From GCA-003244245 sp050699435 (GTDB lineage Bacteria; Actinomycetota; Actinomycetes; Mycobacteriales; Pseudonocardiaceae), in NCBI GenBank assembly GCA_050699435.1, contig JBOHGM010000008.1, positions 11,103-75,102 on the forward strand: a stretch of 64,000 nt of DNA, in the 5' to 3' direction. Each line of letters begins with the position of its first letter. Positions within the stretch are counted from its first letter, which is position 1. The notes under the pieces were generated by a model. That model was given only the letters and a program-made list of their open reading frames with translations. It searched no databases and was not told where the DNA came from. Made by a program: the position numbers and the translations under genes. Positions 42,591 through 53,157 of this stretch are shown one piece after another.

Positions 42591-43430
42591 ATGGACGCCG
42601 AGCTGTTCGATGAGATCAACCAGCTGGAGAACCCGGCGGAGCGCGTGCTGGGCAAACCAGCTCATCGTCGCCTACCAAGCGACGGTCGCCGAGCTCTCAC
42701 GTCTGCGGCGGGAGGCGTTGGAGCAGCTGGTTGCGGCGGGTCGGACTCAGACCGAGATCGCGGCCGAATTCGGAATGACCCGCGCGCGAGTCGGGCAGCT
42801 GCTCTCATCAGGACCTCGGCCGGAACGTGTCTTCCTGGGTACTGGCGCCATCACTGTCGCCCTGGGCGGGAAGGGAGAAGCGGGCAGTCGTGGTCCTGGG
42901 CGGGTGGTCGCGCAAGAGGACATGAAAGCATACGATCAGCTACGGGAGCTGGCAAAGGCTTTCAGCCTGGACATCACCTACGAAACTGTGGAACCGCCAG
43001 GACTCCTGAACCTGAACCGCGATAACCTGATTGTGATCTGTGGCCCGAGGCTTTCGCCGCTGCTTGCCCAGGTCCTGGAATCGGACAGGGCATTGGGATT
43101 CGAGAACGACGATCAAGGCTGGTACCTCGTAGATCGGGTGACTGGGGCGGTCCACAGGTCGCCGATGGACACTGGGGTGCACCGCGACTACGCCTACCTG
43201 GGACGCCTTCCCGACTCGATGAACGCGGCCACTTCCTGTATATCGCCGGGATTCACGCTATGGGTGCATCGTGTGTGATCCACTACCTTGAGAACCACCT
43301 GACGGAACTCTACTCGGAAGTGAAGACCCGACGGTTCTCCACAATCATCAGTGGTGATTTCGACCCTCAGACGCTTGAGGTCTTGTCGAGCAAGCGGCTT
43401 ACCCCCATCTATCGGTCCGAGAGCGGATGA
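42591..43430 (+). pseudogene. Sigma-like HTH sensor gene broken by two frameshifts
   Basis: Starting at ATG 42591 (GGAGG 6 nt upstream), frame 1 reads MDAELFDEINQLENPAERV. From 42655 the conserved protein continues one base out: NQLIVAYQATVAELSRLRRE, then a sigma-region-4-like HTH (GRTQTEIAAEFGMTRARVGQ) and a large C-terminal domain (DNLIVICGPRLSPLLAQVLE). Near 43232 it returns to the first frame: FLYIAGIHAMGASCVIHYLE, TRRFSTIISGDFDPQT, ending before 43430. The two shifts are a one-base gain and a one-base loss. As it stands translation would stop at 43025. The stop overlaps the PP2C start, as in an operon. Confidence 0.7.
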
Positions 43431-44257
43431 TGATGCACGCTTTACTTACCACTGAACCCGGTATAGGAGACCGGCCGAACGAGGATTGGGCGGGAATGAC
43501 ACCAGGGATCGCGGTCGTCCTCGACGGCCTGAGCGCGTCGAGCAATGCAAGAACCGGCTGCTCACACGGCATACCGTGGTACGTTGCCCAGCTTGGGTCC
43601 CGCCTGCTTTCTGCCGCCGCTCACACTCGGACTAGCCTGGCTGACGCCGTAGCACTTGCGATAACAGAAGTAGCAGCGCTTCACCCGGGATGCGATTTAG
43701 CGAATCCGGGGACGCCGTCGGCTGCTGTGGCCGTCGTGCGCCGCAGAGCTCACATGCTGGACTATTTGGTGCTTGCTGACACGGTAGTCATACTTCGCTC
43801 TCCGAGTGGCCGTATAACGAGAGTCACGGATGACCGCGTAGATCACGTTGCCGGTGAGGCACGCAGTGCAGCTCTCAGCTCTCCAATCGGATCGACATCT
43901 CATCGTAAAGCCGTTGTCGAGCTGGTCGACGCGCAGCGCCCTCTACGTAACACCCCACAAGGGTATTGGGTTGCCTCGACAAATCCGCTAGCCGCCAAGC
44001 ACGCGATCACGGGATCGCTCGCGACTAGTGCCGTGCTCGATGTGGCCCTCATGAGCGACGGCGCATCCCGCTACGTAGATCTCTTCAACGTCGCGTCGTG
44101 GTCGGAGACCCTCGACCTTCTGCGTAGCGCCGGACCTGACGAGCTTATTCATCGTGTGCGGGAACAGGAAAAGAGCGATCCCGACGGAAAAAGGTGGCCC
44201 CGCTACAAATCGGCGGATGACGCTACCGTAGTCTACGTGCGATGGCAGGCACCATGA
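43427..44257 (+). CDS. PP2C-like protein phosphatase
   Basis: A 276-residue PP2C-family (PPM) protein. Metal-binding motifs are DRPNEDWAGM (15-24), VVLDGLSASS (31-40) with the DG, ALMSDGASRYVDLF and the terminal KSADDATVVYVRW with DD. It has three consecutive ATGs at the start (43427, 43430, 43433) overlapping the stop of the broken sigma-like gene, so the pair was once coupled: a Ser/Thr phosphatase controlling a sigma/anti-sigma-like partner is a plausible but unproven reading. It converges with DUF58 with 46 bp between stops. Confidence 0.75.
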   Translation: MMMHALLTTEPGIGDRPNEDWAGMTPGIAVVLDGLSASSNARTGCSHGIPWYVAQLGSRLLSAAAHTRTSLADAVALAITEVAALHPGCDLANPGTPSAAVAVVRRRAHMLDYLVLADTVVILRSPSGRITRVTDDRVDHVAGEARSAALSSPIGSTSHRKAVVELVDAQRPLRNTPQGYWVASTNPLAAKHAITGSLATSAVLDVALMSDGASRYVDLFNVASWSETLDLLRSAGPDELIHRVREQEKSDPDGKRWPRYKSADDATVVYVRWQAP

Positions 44258-44303
44258 CGGCGAGCTGGCCGGCCGAAGTGGGCGCGGCCTACGCTTACCA
44301 GGT

Positions 44304-45598
44304 TTACAGTTGGCCGGTCACTTTGAGCGCGAGGTAGGCGTCCGCGACCGCGGGGGCCAGGTGCTCCGGCGTGGCGTCGATGACCGTCACCCCGCGGCGG
44401 CCCAGTAGCTGCGCGGTGTGCCGGCGCCCAGCACGGGCACGTTCGGCGGCGGCCGCGTCGTACACCGCGCTGGAGTCACCACGTCCGCCCGCCATGGCCG
44501 CCACCAGCGGATCGTCCACCGCGGCCACCATCACCTTGTGTCTGCGGCTCAGCGCGGGTAGGCCGGGCAACAACCCCTGCTCCACCGCGGCCGCGTCCAG
44601 CCCGGTGAACAACACCACCAGACAGCGGCGGGACACCCGATTCAGCACCGCGGCGACCATGCCGCGGACGTCGGTCTCGATGAGTTCGGGCTCGATCGGG
44701 GCCATCGCGTGCGCCATCGCCGCGAGCAGATCACTCTGGGCCGCCCCCGTTACGCTGGCGCGCACGGTGCGGTCGAAGACCAGCAGGTCCACCCGGTCGC
44801 CGGCCCGGGAGGCCAGCGCGCCCAGCAGCAGCGCGGCGTCCATCGCGGCGTCCAGCCGGGGGGCATCGCCGACCCGCCCCGCCGAGGTCCGGCCGCTGTC
44901 GAGCACCAGCAGCACATGCCGGTCCCGTTCCGGGCGCCAGGTCCGCACCATCACCTCCGATGCTCGGGCAGTGGCTCGCCAGTCGATGGAGCGCACGTCG
45001 TCGCCGATCACGTACTCGCGCAGCGAGTCGAACTCGGTGCCCTGGCCGCGGACCAATGTGGAGGTCCGCCCGTCCAGCTCCCGCAGCCGAGCCAGCCGGG
45101 AGGGCAGGTGCCTCCGCGAGGTGAACGGGGGCAGCGCCCGCACCGTCCAGGGCAGCTCGTGCGAGCCCTGCCGGGCAGCCAGCCCCAGCGGCCCCACCGA
45201 GCGGACCGTCACCCGGTGGGCCCGGCGGTCGCCACGGCGGGTCGGGCGCAGTAGCACGGTGAACCGGCGCCGCTCGCCGGGCGGAATCCCGAGCCGGTAC
45301 CGGGTGGTGCTGGCGCCCGCGCTGGGTGGCCAGGCGTCGCGCAGTACGCCGTACAGGGTGCGCCGCCCGGTGTTGTGCACGACCAGGGCGACTTCGGCCT
45401 GCCCACCGAGGCGCACCGAGGTGTCTCCGGATCGCTGCAGCCGCAGGCCACGCACGCGGGCCGCCAGCGCCAGGTCGATCCCGATCCCGAGCAGCACCGC
45501 CCCCTGCACCGCGAGCAGGCCCCACCAGCTTGGCACGGCGAGCCCCACGATGAGCGCGCCGAGCGCCGCGAGCAGCGCGGTGCGCCCGGTCAGCGCCA

Positions 45599-45599
<1 letters not shown>
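44304..45599 (-). CDS. DUF58 family protein
   Basis: A 431-residue protein with two N-terminal membrane helices (LLAALGALIVGLAVPSWWGL, VQGAVLLGIGIDLALAARV) and a soluble VWA-like C-terminal part. Landmarks: VRGQGTEFDSLREYVIGDDV, SIDWRATARASEVMVRTWRP and the metal-site-like VLLVLDSGRTSAG. DUF58 proteins act with MoxR AAA+ ATPases. The start overlaps the MoxR stop by one base (TGATG). It is the last gene of the five-gene minus-strand operon that matches the order of Rv3689-Rv3693. Confidence 0.9.
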
Positions 45600-46578
<979 letters not shown>

Positions 46579-46582
<4 letters not shown>

Positions 46583-47715
46583 GATCCGCGTACCTCCCTG
46601 CCCAGCTCGTCCAGCCGGTCAGCCAGCCGGACCAGCGCGGCGTCATCGGCCGGTGCAGCACCGTATAGCAGCTCGTTCACCTCGGCCGCGGGCGTGCCGG
46701 TGCGGGCTGCGAGCGCGTCGACCACGGTCCTCGGCGCAGCGCTCGGGGGCACTCCCAGCAGCGGCAGCAGCCTGCTGCGGGTCGCCCCGCGCAGCGTTTC
46801 GGCGGCATGCCCGCGCGCCCCCGCCCGCCGGTAGAGGCGGCCCTGGCCTTCGACGGTCTCTGCCGCGCGTACCACCACGGGCAGTGGTTCGGCCACTACC
46901 GGCCCGAGCCGGCGGCCCCGCCACAGTGCCGCCAGCAACACCGCGACGGCGAGCTGGGCGGCACCCCACAGCCAGCCCTGCGGTACGAGCTCGGCGAAGG
47001 ATCGCTGCGGCCCAGTCGTCGCGGCCGGTGCCGGCGGGAGGTACCACAGCAGCCGCGGCTGCGCACCGAGCAGCCGCACCGCCAGCGCCGCGTTGCCCTC
47101 GGTGGCCAGCGCAGCATTGGTGAATACCTCGGGTGTCCCGATGACGCTGATCGTGCGGTCCTGATCCGGGACGGCCACCAGCGCGGCGCCGCGCTCCTCG
47201 GGATAGCAGCGCACCGCGCCCGGTCCGCTGGCCTGGTACAGCTGCCCGCCCAGGCCCGCGACCCCGGCCGCCCGGGCCGCGGGCAGCTCGCACCGGGGTT
47301 CCCGGGAAGCGACCGCGGCCTCCCCGGTGACCTCGACCGCGGTGCGCAGCGCCCGCAGCGCCGACTCGCCAGGGGCGACCACCACCAGGTCCGCTGCCGA
47401 TGCGCGGGCGGCGGCGAGCTGATCGGGTGCCAGCCGCTCGGGGAACGCGACGAACACGGTGCTGTCCGGGCCAGCCGCGCGCACCTGGGCGGCCAGGCGG
47501 GCCACCTCGACCTCGACGCCCTGGCCGCGCAGCAACTCGGCCACCGCCCGGCTCCCGGCGCCGTCCACCGCTGCGGGATCCAGCAGGCCACGGGTGCTGC
47601 GGTCGGCGCTCACCGCGATGGCCAGCGCGGCGAGCAGCACCAGCAGCCCGATCAAAGCCGGTGCCCGGGCGGCCCGCCACAGCTGACCGATCCGGTCCAG
47701 CGACGTGCCGGTCAC
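46579..47715 (-). CDS. DUF4350 membrane-anchored protein
   Basis: A 378-residue protein: N-terminal helix ALIGLLVLLAALAIAVSAD, a large extracytoplasmic DUF4350 domain (about 45-230) with GAGSRAVAELLRGQGVEVEV, and a second helix WGAAQLAVAVLLAALWRGRR (about 255-275) followed by a cytoplasmic helical tail. It is coupled to the DUF4129 gene (GTGA at its start) and to MoxR at its stop. The GTG at 47713-47715 was chosen because of that overlap. Role unknown; counterpart of Rv3691. Confidence 0.87.
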
Positions 47716-48365
47716 CCGGCCGGGACCGGGGCCGCCGGGCGGGCCTGCCGGGTGGCGTCGTCGACGTCGCGCAGCCGCGCGTACATCTGGGCGGTGGCCG
47801 GGCGGGCGCCGTACCAGACCTCGTCGAAGATCCGGGCCGCTTCGCGCAGACCGGCGGCGCAGTCGGGGAGCGCCGCACCGGCCTGCACCGCTGCCTCGTC
47901 CGCGGTACGGCCGGGCCGGGCCTCCAGCAGGTCCCGCTGCTCCAGGTCCCGCACGATCGCCCGCAGCCGCTCCCGTACCGCGGGCGCCCAGGCGGCCCGG
48001 GCGGCGTAGTCCTCGGCGGCCTGCCGGTACTGCGCCGCACTGCGTGGCCGTTGCTCGAACGGGGTGGCTGCGCTGCTCGTGACCCGTCCGACGCGGCCAA
48101 CGGCAAGTCGGATGGCGATCACGGCCAGCACGGCGAGGCACCCGAGCGCGACGAGGCCCTGATAACCGCCAGGGGATACGTTGCCGGCCCGTGCCAGCAG
48201 CTCGGCCAGGTGCTCGAGCACCCACTGCACGCCCCGGCTCAGCAGCGAGGGATCGTCGACGTGGTAGCGCGGGTCGGCCAGCTCCTGCATCGCCGCCCGC
48301 TGCGCTTCCTCGCGGGTGAGATCAACCGGGACGTCGGTCCCGGCGCTCACCAGGGTGGTGCTCAC
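47712..48365 (-). CDS. DUF4129 membrane protein
   Basis: A 217-residue protein with one hydrophobic span (GYQGLVALGCLAVLAVIAIRLAV, given only in part: ALGCLAVLAVIAIRLAV) and a C-terminal DUF4129 domain: AAQYRQAAEDYAARAAWAPA, ERLRAIVRDLEQRDLLEAR and ARIFDEVWYG. The Glu-rich N-terminus (DLTREEAQRAAMQELADPRY) faces the other side. The GTG at 48363-48365 overlaps the stop of the preceding gene. Counterpart of Rv3690. Confidence 0.85.
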   Translation of the reverse strand: MSTTLVSAGTDVPVDLTREEAQRAAMQELADPRYHVDDPSLLSRGVQWVLEHLAELLARAGNVSPGGYQGLVALGCLAVLAVIAIRLAVGRVGRVTSSAATPFEQRPRSAAQYRQAAEDYAARAAWAPAVRERLRAIVRDLEQRDLLEARPGRTADEAAVQAGAALPDCAAGLREAARIFDEVWYGARPATAQMYARLRDVDDATRQARPAAPVPAG

Positions 48366-49402
48366 CAGGCCGGCTCCAGCGAAGGTCCGGCAGCAGTGGG
48401 TGGCCCCCCGGATACGGCGCGGGCCAGTTCGAGATCCCAGGCTTCCCGCCGGATCCGCTGGTCGAAGTAGAGCAGGCCGGTGACCCCTGCGGTGAACGGT
48501 GCGGTGATTGTGCCTGCGATGATCGTGCCGACTGCGGCGATCAGCAGGGCGGTCAGGCTGGTCGGGGCCAGTACGGCGGCGTCGGCGGTGAATGCCCCGT
48601 CGATCGCGGCCGCAGCGACCGCGAACGGGATGTTGATAATGCCGCTGATGACAGCTCCGATCAGCGTGCCCAGCAGCAGGATGCCGAACACCCGCCACCA
48701 CCGCGGACCCACCAGCCGCCGGGAGCGGGACAGCGCGGCGAGCACCCCGATGTGTTCCAGCATGTAGCCGGGCGGTGCCAGGGCCAGCGCCACCCACAGG
48801 TAGATCATCAGGCAGATCGCGGCGGGCACCGTCACCGCCCCCAGCACCACCGGCACCCAGACCGGCGCGCCGGCCACTGCGGCGAGCACGATCGGGACGA
48901 TGCCCGCGACGAGTGCCGCGGCCAGCAGCAGCGCGGTGAGCAGGCTCAGCCCCAGCAGCCCGGGCAGCCGAGGACGAGCTGCCGCCCAGGCCTCCTGCAG
49001 GGTGGTCCGCCAGCCGAGCACGGCGCGGCTGAGTACGACGATGAGCATCCCGGTGAGCAGCGTGACGGCCACGAAGTTCACCACCACGCCCAGCAGGGTG
49101 GCGGCCAGGCCACCGCCGAGCGCACCGGCTACCTCACTCCCCGACCCCGGCGCGGCCTGGTCCAGCTCGGCCAGGCCGTCGAAGTACAGGTAGCTCGCTG
49201 GTAGCTGCACCAGCTGGGTCAGCGTCATCACCACGGCGGACAACCCCAGCGTGACCGTGGGGTTGGCGCGGATATAGGAGATCGCCCCGTCGAGAATCTC
49301 GCCGAGTCCCAGCGGGCGAAGCGGGATCACCCCCGGCTTGGGTGCCGGGGACGCGGGCGGCCGGTAGCCCGGCGTGCCCCAACCGGACTGCGGATCGGTC
49401 AT
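48362..49402 (-). CDS. Multi-pass membrane protein heading the MoxR operon (Rv3689-like)
   Basis: A 346-residue protein with a Pro-rich N-terminus (PGYRPPASPAPKPG), the conserved PLRPLGLGEILDGAISYIRA segment, and about six long hydrophobic spans. The family resembles the membrane domain of glycerophosphodiester phosphodiesterases, without a catalytic domain. The ATG at 49400-49402 follows GGAG at 7 nt; the upstream in-frame start at 49429 has no such site. First gene of the operon, 38 bp downstream of moaA. Confidence 0.82.
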   Translation of the reverse strand: MTDPQSGWGTPGYRPPASPAPKPGVIPLRPLGLGEILDGAISYIRANPTVTLGLSAVVMTLTQLVQLPASYLYFDGLAELDQAAPGSGSEVAGALGGGLAATLLGVVVNFVAVTLLTGMLIVVLSRAVLGWRTTLQEAWAAARPRLPGLLGLSLLTALLLAAALVAGIVPIVLAAVAGAPVWVPVVLGAVTVPAAICLMIYLWVALALAPPGYMLEHIGVLAALSRSRRLVGPRWWRVFGILLLGTLIGAVISGIINIPFAVAAAAIDGAFTADAAVLAPTSLTALLIAAVGTIIAGTITAPFTAGVTGLLYFDQRIRREAWDLELARAVSGGPPTAAGPSLEPAW

Positions 49403-49440
49403 GCGTGACTCCACTCGCACAGGTGGCACAGATTCAGGGC

Positions 49441-50526
49441 TCAGCCTCCGATGTAGCTCATCTCCACCTTGGCGAGGCCAGCTGTCTCGGTCGTGCGCTG
49501 CGCAGAATAGCGGTCGGTCCGGGCCTTCCAGGTACCGCTGATCGCAGCTTCGAGTTCGTCGTCGCTGGCGCCACCACGCAACAGCCCGCGCAGGTCATGT
49601 CCCGTGCTGGCGAACAAACAAGTGTACAGCTCGCCCTTGGCGGATAGCCGGGCCCGGGTGCACGTGCGGCAGAAGGGCTTGGTGATCGAGGCGATCACGC
49701 CGAGCTCGCCACCTCCGTCGAGGTAGCGGTACCGGGTGGCCACCTCGCCCGGGTAATGCGGATCCAGTGGTTCCACCGGCCAGACGCCGTTGATGCGTTG
49801 GACGATCTCGTCGGCCGAGACGACGTCGTCCATCCGCCAGCCGTTGGTGCTGCCGACGTCCATGTACTCGATGAACCGGACGACGTAGCCCTGGTCGCGT
49901 CCGAAGGCGGCGAGGTCGAGGATGTCCGTGCCGTCGTTCATCCCGCGCTTGACCACCGTGTTGACCTTCACCGGGCACAGGCCTGCCTCGGCCGCGGCCG
50001 CGATGCCCTGGATGACCCGGGCGAGCGGAATCTTCACGTCGCTGATGGCCCGAAACGTCGGTTCATCGAGTGAGTCCAGGCTGACCGTGATCCGGCTGAG
50101 CCCGGCATCCCGCAGGGCCTGCGCCTTCGCGGCCAGCAGCGAGCCGTTGGTCGTCAGGGCCACGTCCTCGATACCGTCGATGTCGACCAGCTGCTCGACG
50201 AGTCGTTCGATGCCGTGCCGGACCAGGGGCTCCCCCCCGGTGAGCCGTAACTTCGTGACACCGAGGCGGGCGAAGACGGTCGCCACCCGGGTGATCTCCT
50301 CGAACGAGAGCAGCTCTGAGTGATCCATGAAGGGGAAGTCGGTGCCGAAGACGTCGCGAGGCATGCAGTAACAGCAGCGGAAGTTGCACCGGTCGGTCAC
50401 CGAGATGCGCAGGTCCCGCAGAGCGCGTCCGAACTGGTCGCTGACACTGGTCATGGCTTCGCCACTCGATCTGGGTGTGTCCCCCTCGATCTCGGTGTGC
50501 TTGGGCGGGAACCCGGCTGGGGTCAT
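49441..50526 (-). CDS. moaA: GTP 3',8-cyclase (molybdenum cofactor synthesis)
   Basis: Radical-SAM enzyme that starts molybdopterin synthesis, 361 residues. The SAM-cluster motif CNFRCCYC lies in ISVTDRCNFRCCYCMP; the C-terminal cluster has CRTCTRARLSAKGELYTC; the GTP-binding Arg region is LRLTGGEPLVR. The C-terminal di-glycine (MSYIGG), activating in MoaA, is intact. I chose ATG 50524-50526 because CGGAG is 8-9 nt upstream; the ATG at 50454 (MTSVSDQFGR) is an alternative that leaves the whole enzyme intact. No other moa gene is in the window. Confidence 0.93.
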   Translation of the reverse strand: MTPAGFPPKHTEIEGDTPRSSGEAMTSVSDQFGRALRDLRISVTDRCNFRCCYCMPRDVFGTDFPFMDHSELLSFEEITRVATVFARLGVTKLRLTGGEPLVRHGIERLVEQLVDIDGIEDVALTTNGSLLAAKAQALRDAGLSRITVSLDSLDEPTFRAISDVKIPLARVIQGIAAAAEAGLCPVKVNTVVKRGMNDGTDILDLAAFGRDQGYVVRFIEYMDVGSTNGWRMDDVVSADEIVQRINGVWPVEPLDPHYPGEVATRYRYLDGGGELGVIASITKPFCRTCTRARLSAKGELYTCLFASTGHDLRGLLRGGASDDELEAAISGTWKARTDRYSAQRTTETAGLAKVEMSYIGG

Positions 50527-50681
50527 CACATTACTCCGTTCACCACGTGTCATGTCGTTCGCCGACGCGGTCGGGTCGGTTCATCGGGGGCATCGGGGCC
50601 GATGCCGCTCACAGTGAACAACTCCTGACTGGACCGCGGATCTTCCCGCAGGTGCTTGTGAGCCGCTCCTGCGGCCGACAG

Positions 50682-51324
50682 TCAGGACCACGGAGTCTGC
50701 GGTCGTTCGCTTGGCGCACCGTCGACGAAGACGTCGACCCGCTCGTCAAAGAAGCACAGCAGGTCGACGATCTCAGTGGCATCGGAAAGCGGTTGCTGGT
50801 AGCTCCACGCGATGTCCTCCACCATGCGCCCGTCCAGGTCCAGCGACCAGTACGAGGCCTCGCCCTTATAGGCGCACGCCGTGACCGTGTTACTTGGCCG
50901 CAGCAGGTCGGTGCGCACGTCCTCCCGCGGCAGGTAGAGGCGGACCGGCAGGTGGGTCTCGAACAGCAGCCGTGGTCGGATGCTGTCCGCGAGAACCCGG
51001 CCGTCACGCTCGATCCGCACGTGGCGGGCGCTGCGCCGCACGACCGGCCTCCGGGGTCAGCACGAGTGGTCCGCCGGCGCTGAGCCGAACCGGACCACCC
51101 TCCGTCGCGCCGTCGCCCGCACGCCCTGGCACGAGCTCGGCCAGCAGGTCCTCGTCGGGCACCGCGTACTGCGGAACGACCCGCTGCGGTTCCCATACCA
51201 GCAGTGCCCGGGTCGTGTCCACGATCGTCTGCTCGCCGAGCAGGGCTCGTACGCGTTTGGCCGTGGGCTCGTAGCGAAGCTCTCCCAGGGTGGTGAAGTG
51301 GTGACTGGAGACGTGAACTGCCAT
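50682..51324 (-). pseudogene. DUF427 gene disrupted by internal deletion and frameshift
   Basis: The gene opens (ATG 51322-51324) with the DUF427 N-terminal repeat: LRYEPTAKRVRALLGEQTI and LLVWEPQRVVPQYAVPDED. After GGPLVLTPEAG the frame is lost. The second domain resumes in another frame with SARHVRIERDGRVLADSIRP, FETHLPVRLYLPREDV and CAYKGEASYWSLDLDG, ending at 50682. The two halves of a normal 250-residue protein should be joined by about 70 more residues. So this is a single gene broken by a deletion. Confidence 0.75.
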
Positions 51325-51447
51325 TCCTCGACCATGCTCAGCCGCCCCACCCGAGTCAACGTGGACCGCCACCTTTGTGGCGCAGCGGGAATGCTGTGGG
51401 CAGGACTGCTGCCCCGAGCTATCCTCGCGATCATGAGCTTTGGTTGA

Positions 51448-51726
51448 CATGCGCTTCCCTATGAGGCTGTCCGGCTGTGGGCCTCGGGCGAGCGCGGCCC
51501 CGGTGGTTTTCCGCCGCCGGTGACGGCCGCTGACGGATGGTCGCTGTACTCGTGGGTGCAGGTATCGGAGTGGCTGCGCACCAATCTGCTCACCGAGACG
51601 GCGGCGCGGCCAGACGAGCGGATCATCGCAGCCGTGGATCATCTGGTTCGGGCCCGGTGTCTGCTCGACAACCGCGGCGGGTTGATAGCCTTGGCTGACC
51701 TGCTGGACACCCCGCGGGCGGGCTGA
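51448..51726 (+). pseudogene. 5'-truncated HTH DNA-binding protein fragment
   Basis: A frame open from a stop at 51445-51447 reads LPYEAVRLWASGERGPGGFP, then DGWSLYSWVQVSEWLRTN. This matches the family of small actinobacterial HTH proteins in which the Trp-rich LYSWVQVSEWL follows a recognition helix. The first helix and start codon are missing; only an internal GTG (51520) remains. The residue may be untranslated. Confidence 0.55.
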
Positions 51727-51952
51727 CTGCCGGCCGTGATGCGAGCACGATCGGGCAGGGGTCGCAACTCCGCTGTGATCAAGTCCCCGGCGTGTTGCTC
51801 GCGACAGACTGCGGGGCCGCCCACATGAGGTAGTCGACCCCGGTGCGGCAGGGTGTCTGGCTCACCAGCCGCGGGCCTTCGACTCTGCACGGGCAGCGTG
51901 CCCGGGCTCGCGCCCTGGAACAACGTCGACGACGGTGGGTGTTGGCCTGACC

Positions 51953-52885
51953 ATGCGAGCCGTTGCGCTGACCGAGTACGGGGATCCCGACGTCCTGTCC
52001 GTGCAGGAGCTGCCCGATCCGCCCCTCGGGCCCGACGTGGTGCTGGTCCGGATGGCCGCCGCCGGGGTGAACCCGGTCGACTACAAGATCCGCCAGGGAC
52101 GCTTGCGCGGCGCGTTTCCGCACCACGTGCCGCTGATTCCGGGTTGGGATGTGGCCGGTACCGTCGAGCAGGTCGGACCGGCCGTCACCGAGTTCGCCGC
52201 GGGCGACGAGGTGCTGGGCTATGTGCGCCGCGACCACGTGCAGTACGGCACCTACGCCGAGCTGGTCCCCGCGCCGGTCCGGACGCTGGCCCATCGGCCC
52301 GCGGGCCTGGACGTCGTCGCCGCGGCAGGCCTGCCGCTGGCCGGGCTGACCGCGCTGCAGGCGCTGCGGGCGGTCGGCACCGGGGACGGTGACACGGTGC
52401 TCGTGCACGCGGCAGCCGGGGGTGTGGGGCACTTCGCCGTGCAGGTGGCTCGGGTCCTGGGCGCGGCGCGGGTGATCGGCACGGCGAGCGAGCGCAACCA
52501 TGACTTCGTGCGCTCCCTGGGCGCCGAGCCGGTCGCCTACGGCGCGGGTCTACGGGATCGGGTGGCGCAGCTCGTGGGTGGGGACGGTCGGGTCGACGTG
52601 GTCGCCGACTTCGTCGGGGGCGAGGCGCTCACCACCTCCCCGGACCTCGTGCGCGACCCTGCCCGGCAGGTGTCTGTGGTCGACGCCGCACAGGTCATGG
52701 CGCAGGGAGGCCGATACTGCTTCGTCCGCCCCGACGCCGCCGAACTCGGCTGGCTCGCCGGGCAGGCCGCATCGGGAGCAATCCACGTCGAGGTGGCGCG
52801 GACCTTCCCGCTCGCCGACGCGGCCGCGGCGCACCGCGTGATCGAGGACGGGCACGTGCGCGGCAAGCTGGTCCTACTCCGCTGA
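51953..52885 (+). CDS. NADPH:quinone reductase-like oxidoreductase (zinc-independent MDR family)
   Basis: A 310-residue medium-chain dehydrogenase/reductase of the quinone oxidoreductase branch. The N-terminal GroES-like domain includes MAAAGVNPVDYKIRQGRL and PGWDVAGTVEQVGPAV; the nucleotide-binding domain has the motif VHAAAGGVGHFAVQVARVLG (GGVG), and ends HVRGKLVLLR. No catalytic zinc ligands are present. The ATG at 51953 gives MRAVALTEYGDP. It stands alone among remnants. Confidence 0.88.
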   Translation: MRAVALTEYGDPDVLSVQELPDPPLGPDVVLVRMAAAGVNPVDYKIRQGRLRGAFPHHVPLIPGWDVAGTVEQVGPAVTEFAAGDEVLGYVRRDHVQYGTYAELVPAPVRTLAHRPAGLDVVAAAGLPLAGLTALQALRAVGTGDGDTVLVHAAAGGVGHFAVQVARVLGAARVIGTASERNHDFVRSLGAEPVAYGAGLRDRVAQLVGGDGRVDVVADFVGGEALTTSPDLVRDPARQVSVVDAAQVMAQGGRYCFVRPDAAELGWLAGQAASGAIHVEVARTFPLADAAAAHRVIEDGHVRGKLVLLR

Positions 52886-52899
52886 TCGGTGGCAGCAGG

Positions 52900-53055
52900 C
52901 GTCGCCGCTCGCCGATCAGAAGCGGAACGTTGCCCCAATCCCGTAGTGGTGCCGCGTCGGGGTCGATGACCACACTGAACCTGTCGAGCCTGAGCCGCCA
53001 CGGAGCAGCCCAGCGCGGCGGCGAGGTCTTCGAGCAGGCCGCGCCGGTTGAACAA
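52900..53055 (-). pseudogene. Small frameshifted remnant beside the helicase operon
   Basis: A TTG at 53053-53055 with GGGAGG 9 nt upstream opens LFNRRGLLEDLAAALGCSV. Two bases out of frame the text then reads RFSVVIDPDAAPLRDWGNVP. Both pieces look like natural protein but I do not recognise the family. The join suggests a short gene or an N-terminal piece left after a deletion. It overlaps the end of the oxidoreductase gene's downstream region. Confidence 0.35.
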
Positions 53056-53157
53056 GTCGATGACCTCCCTGGTGCGGACCGACGATGAATGCGCCTTTCA
53101 GAGCCCGATCGGCTCCGAGGATGACACCAAGCGAGTGGCCGCAGCTCTTCGTCGCCG

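Noticed and set aside
50454..50560. Molybdenum cofactor riboswitch before moaA
   Set aside because: The upstream region is short and I could not find the conserved helices of that class.
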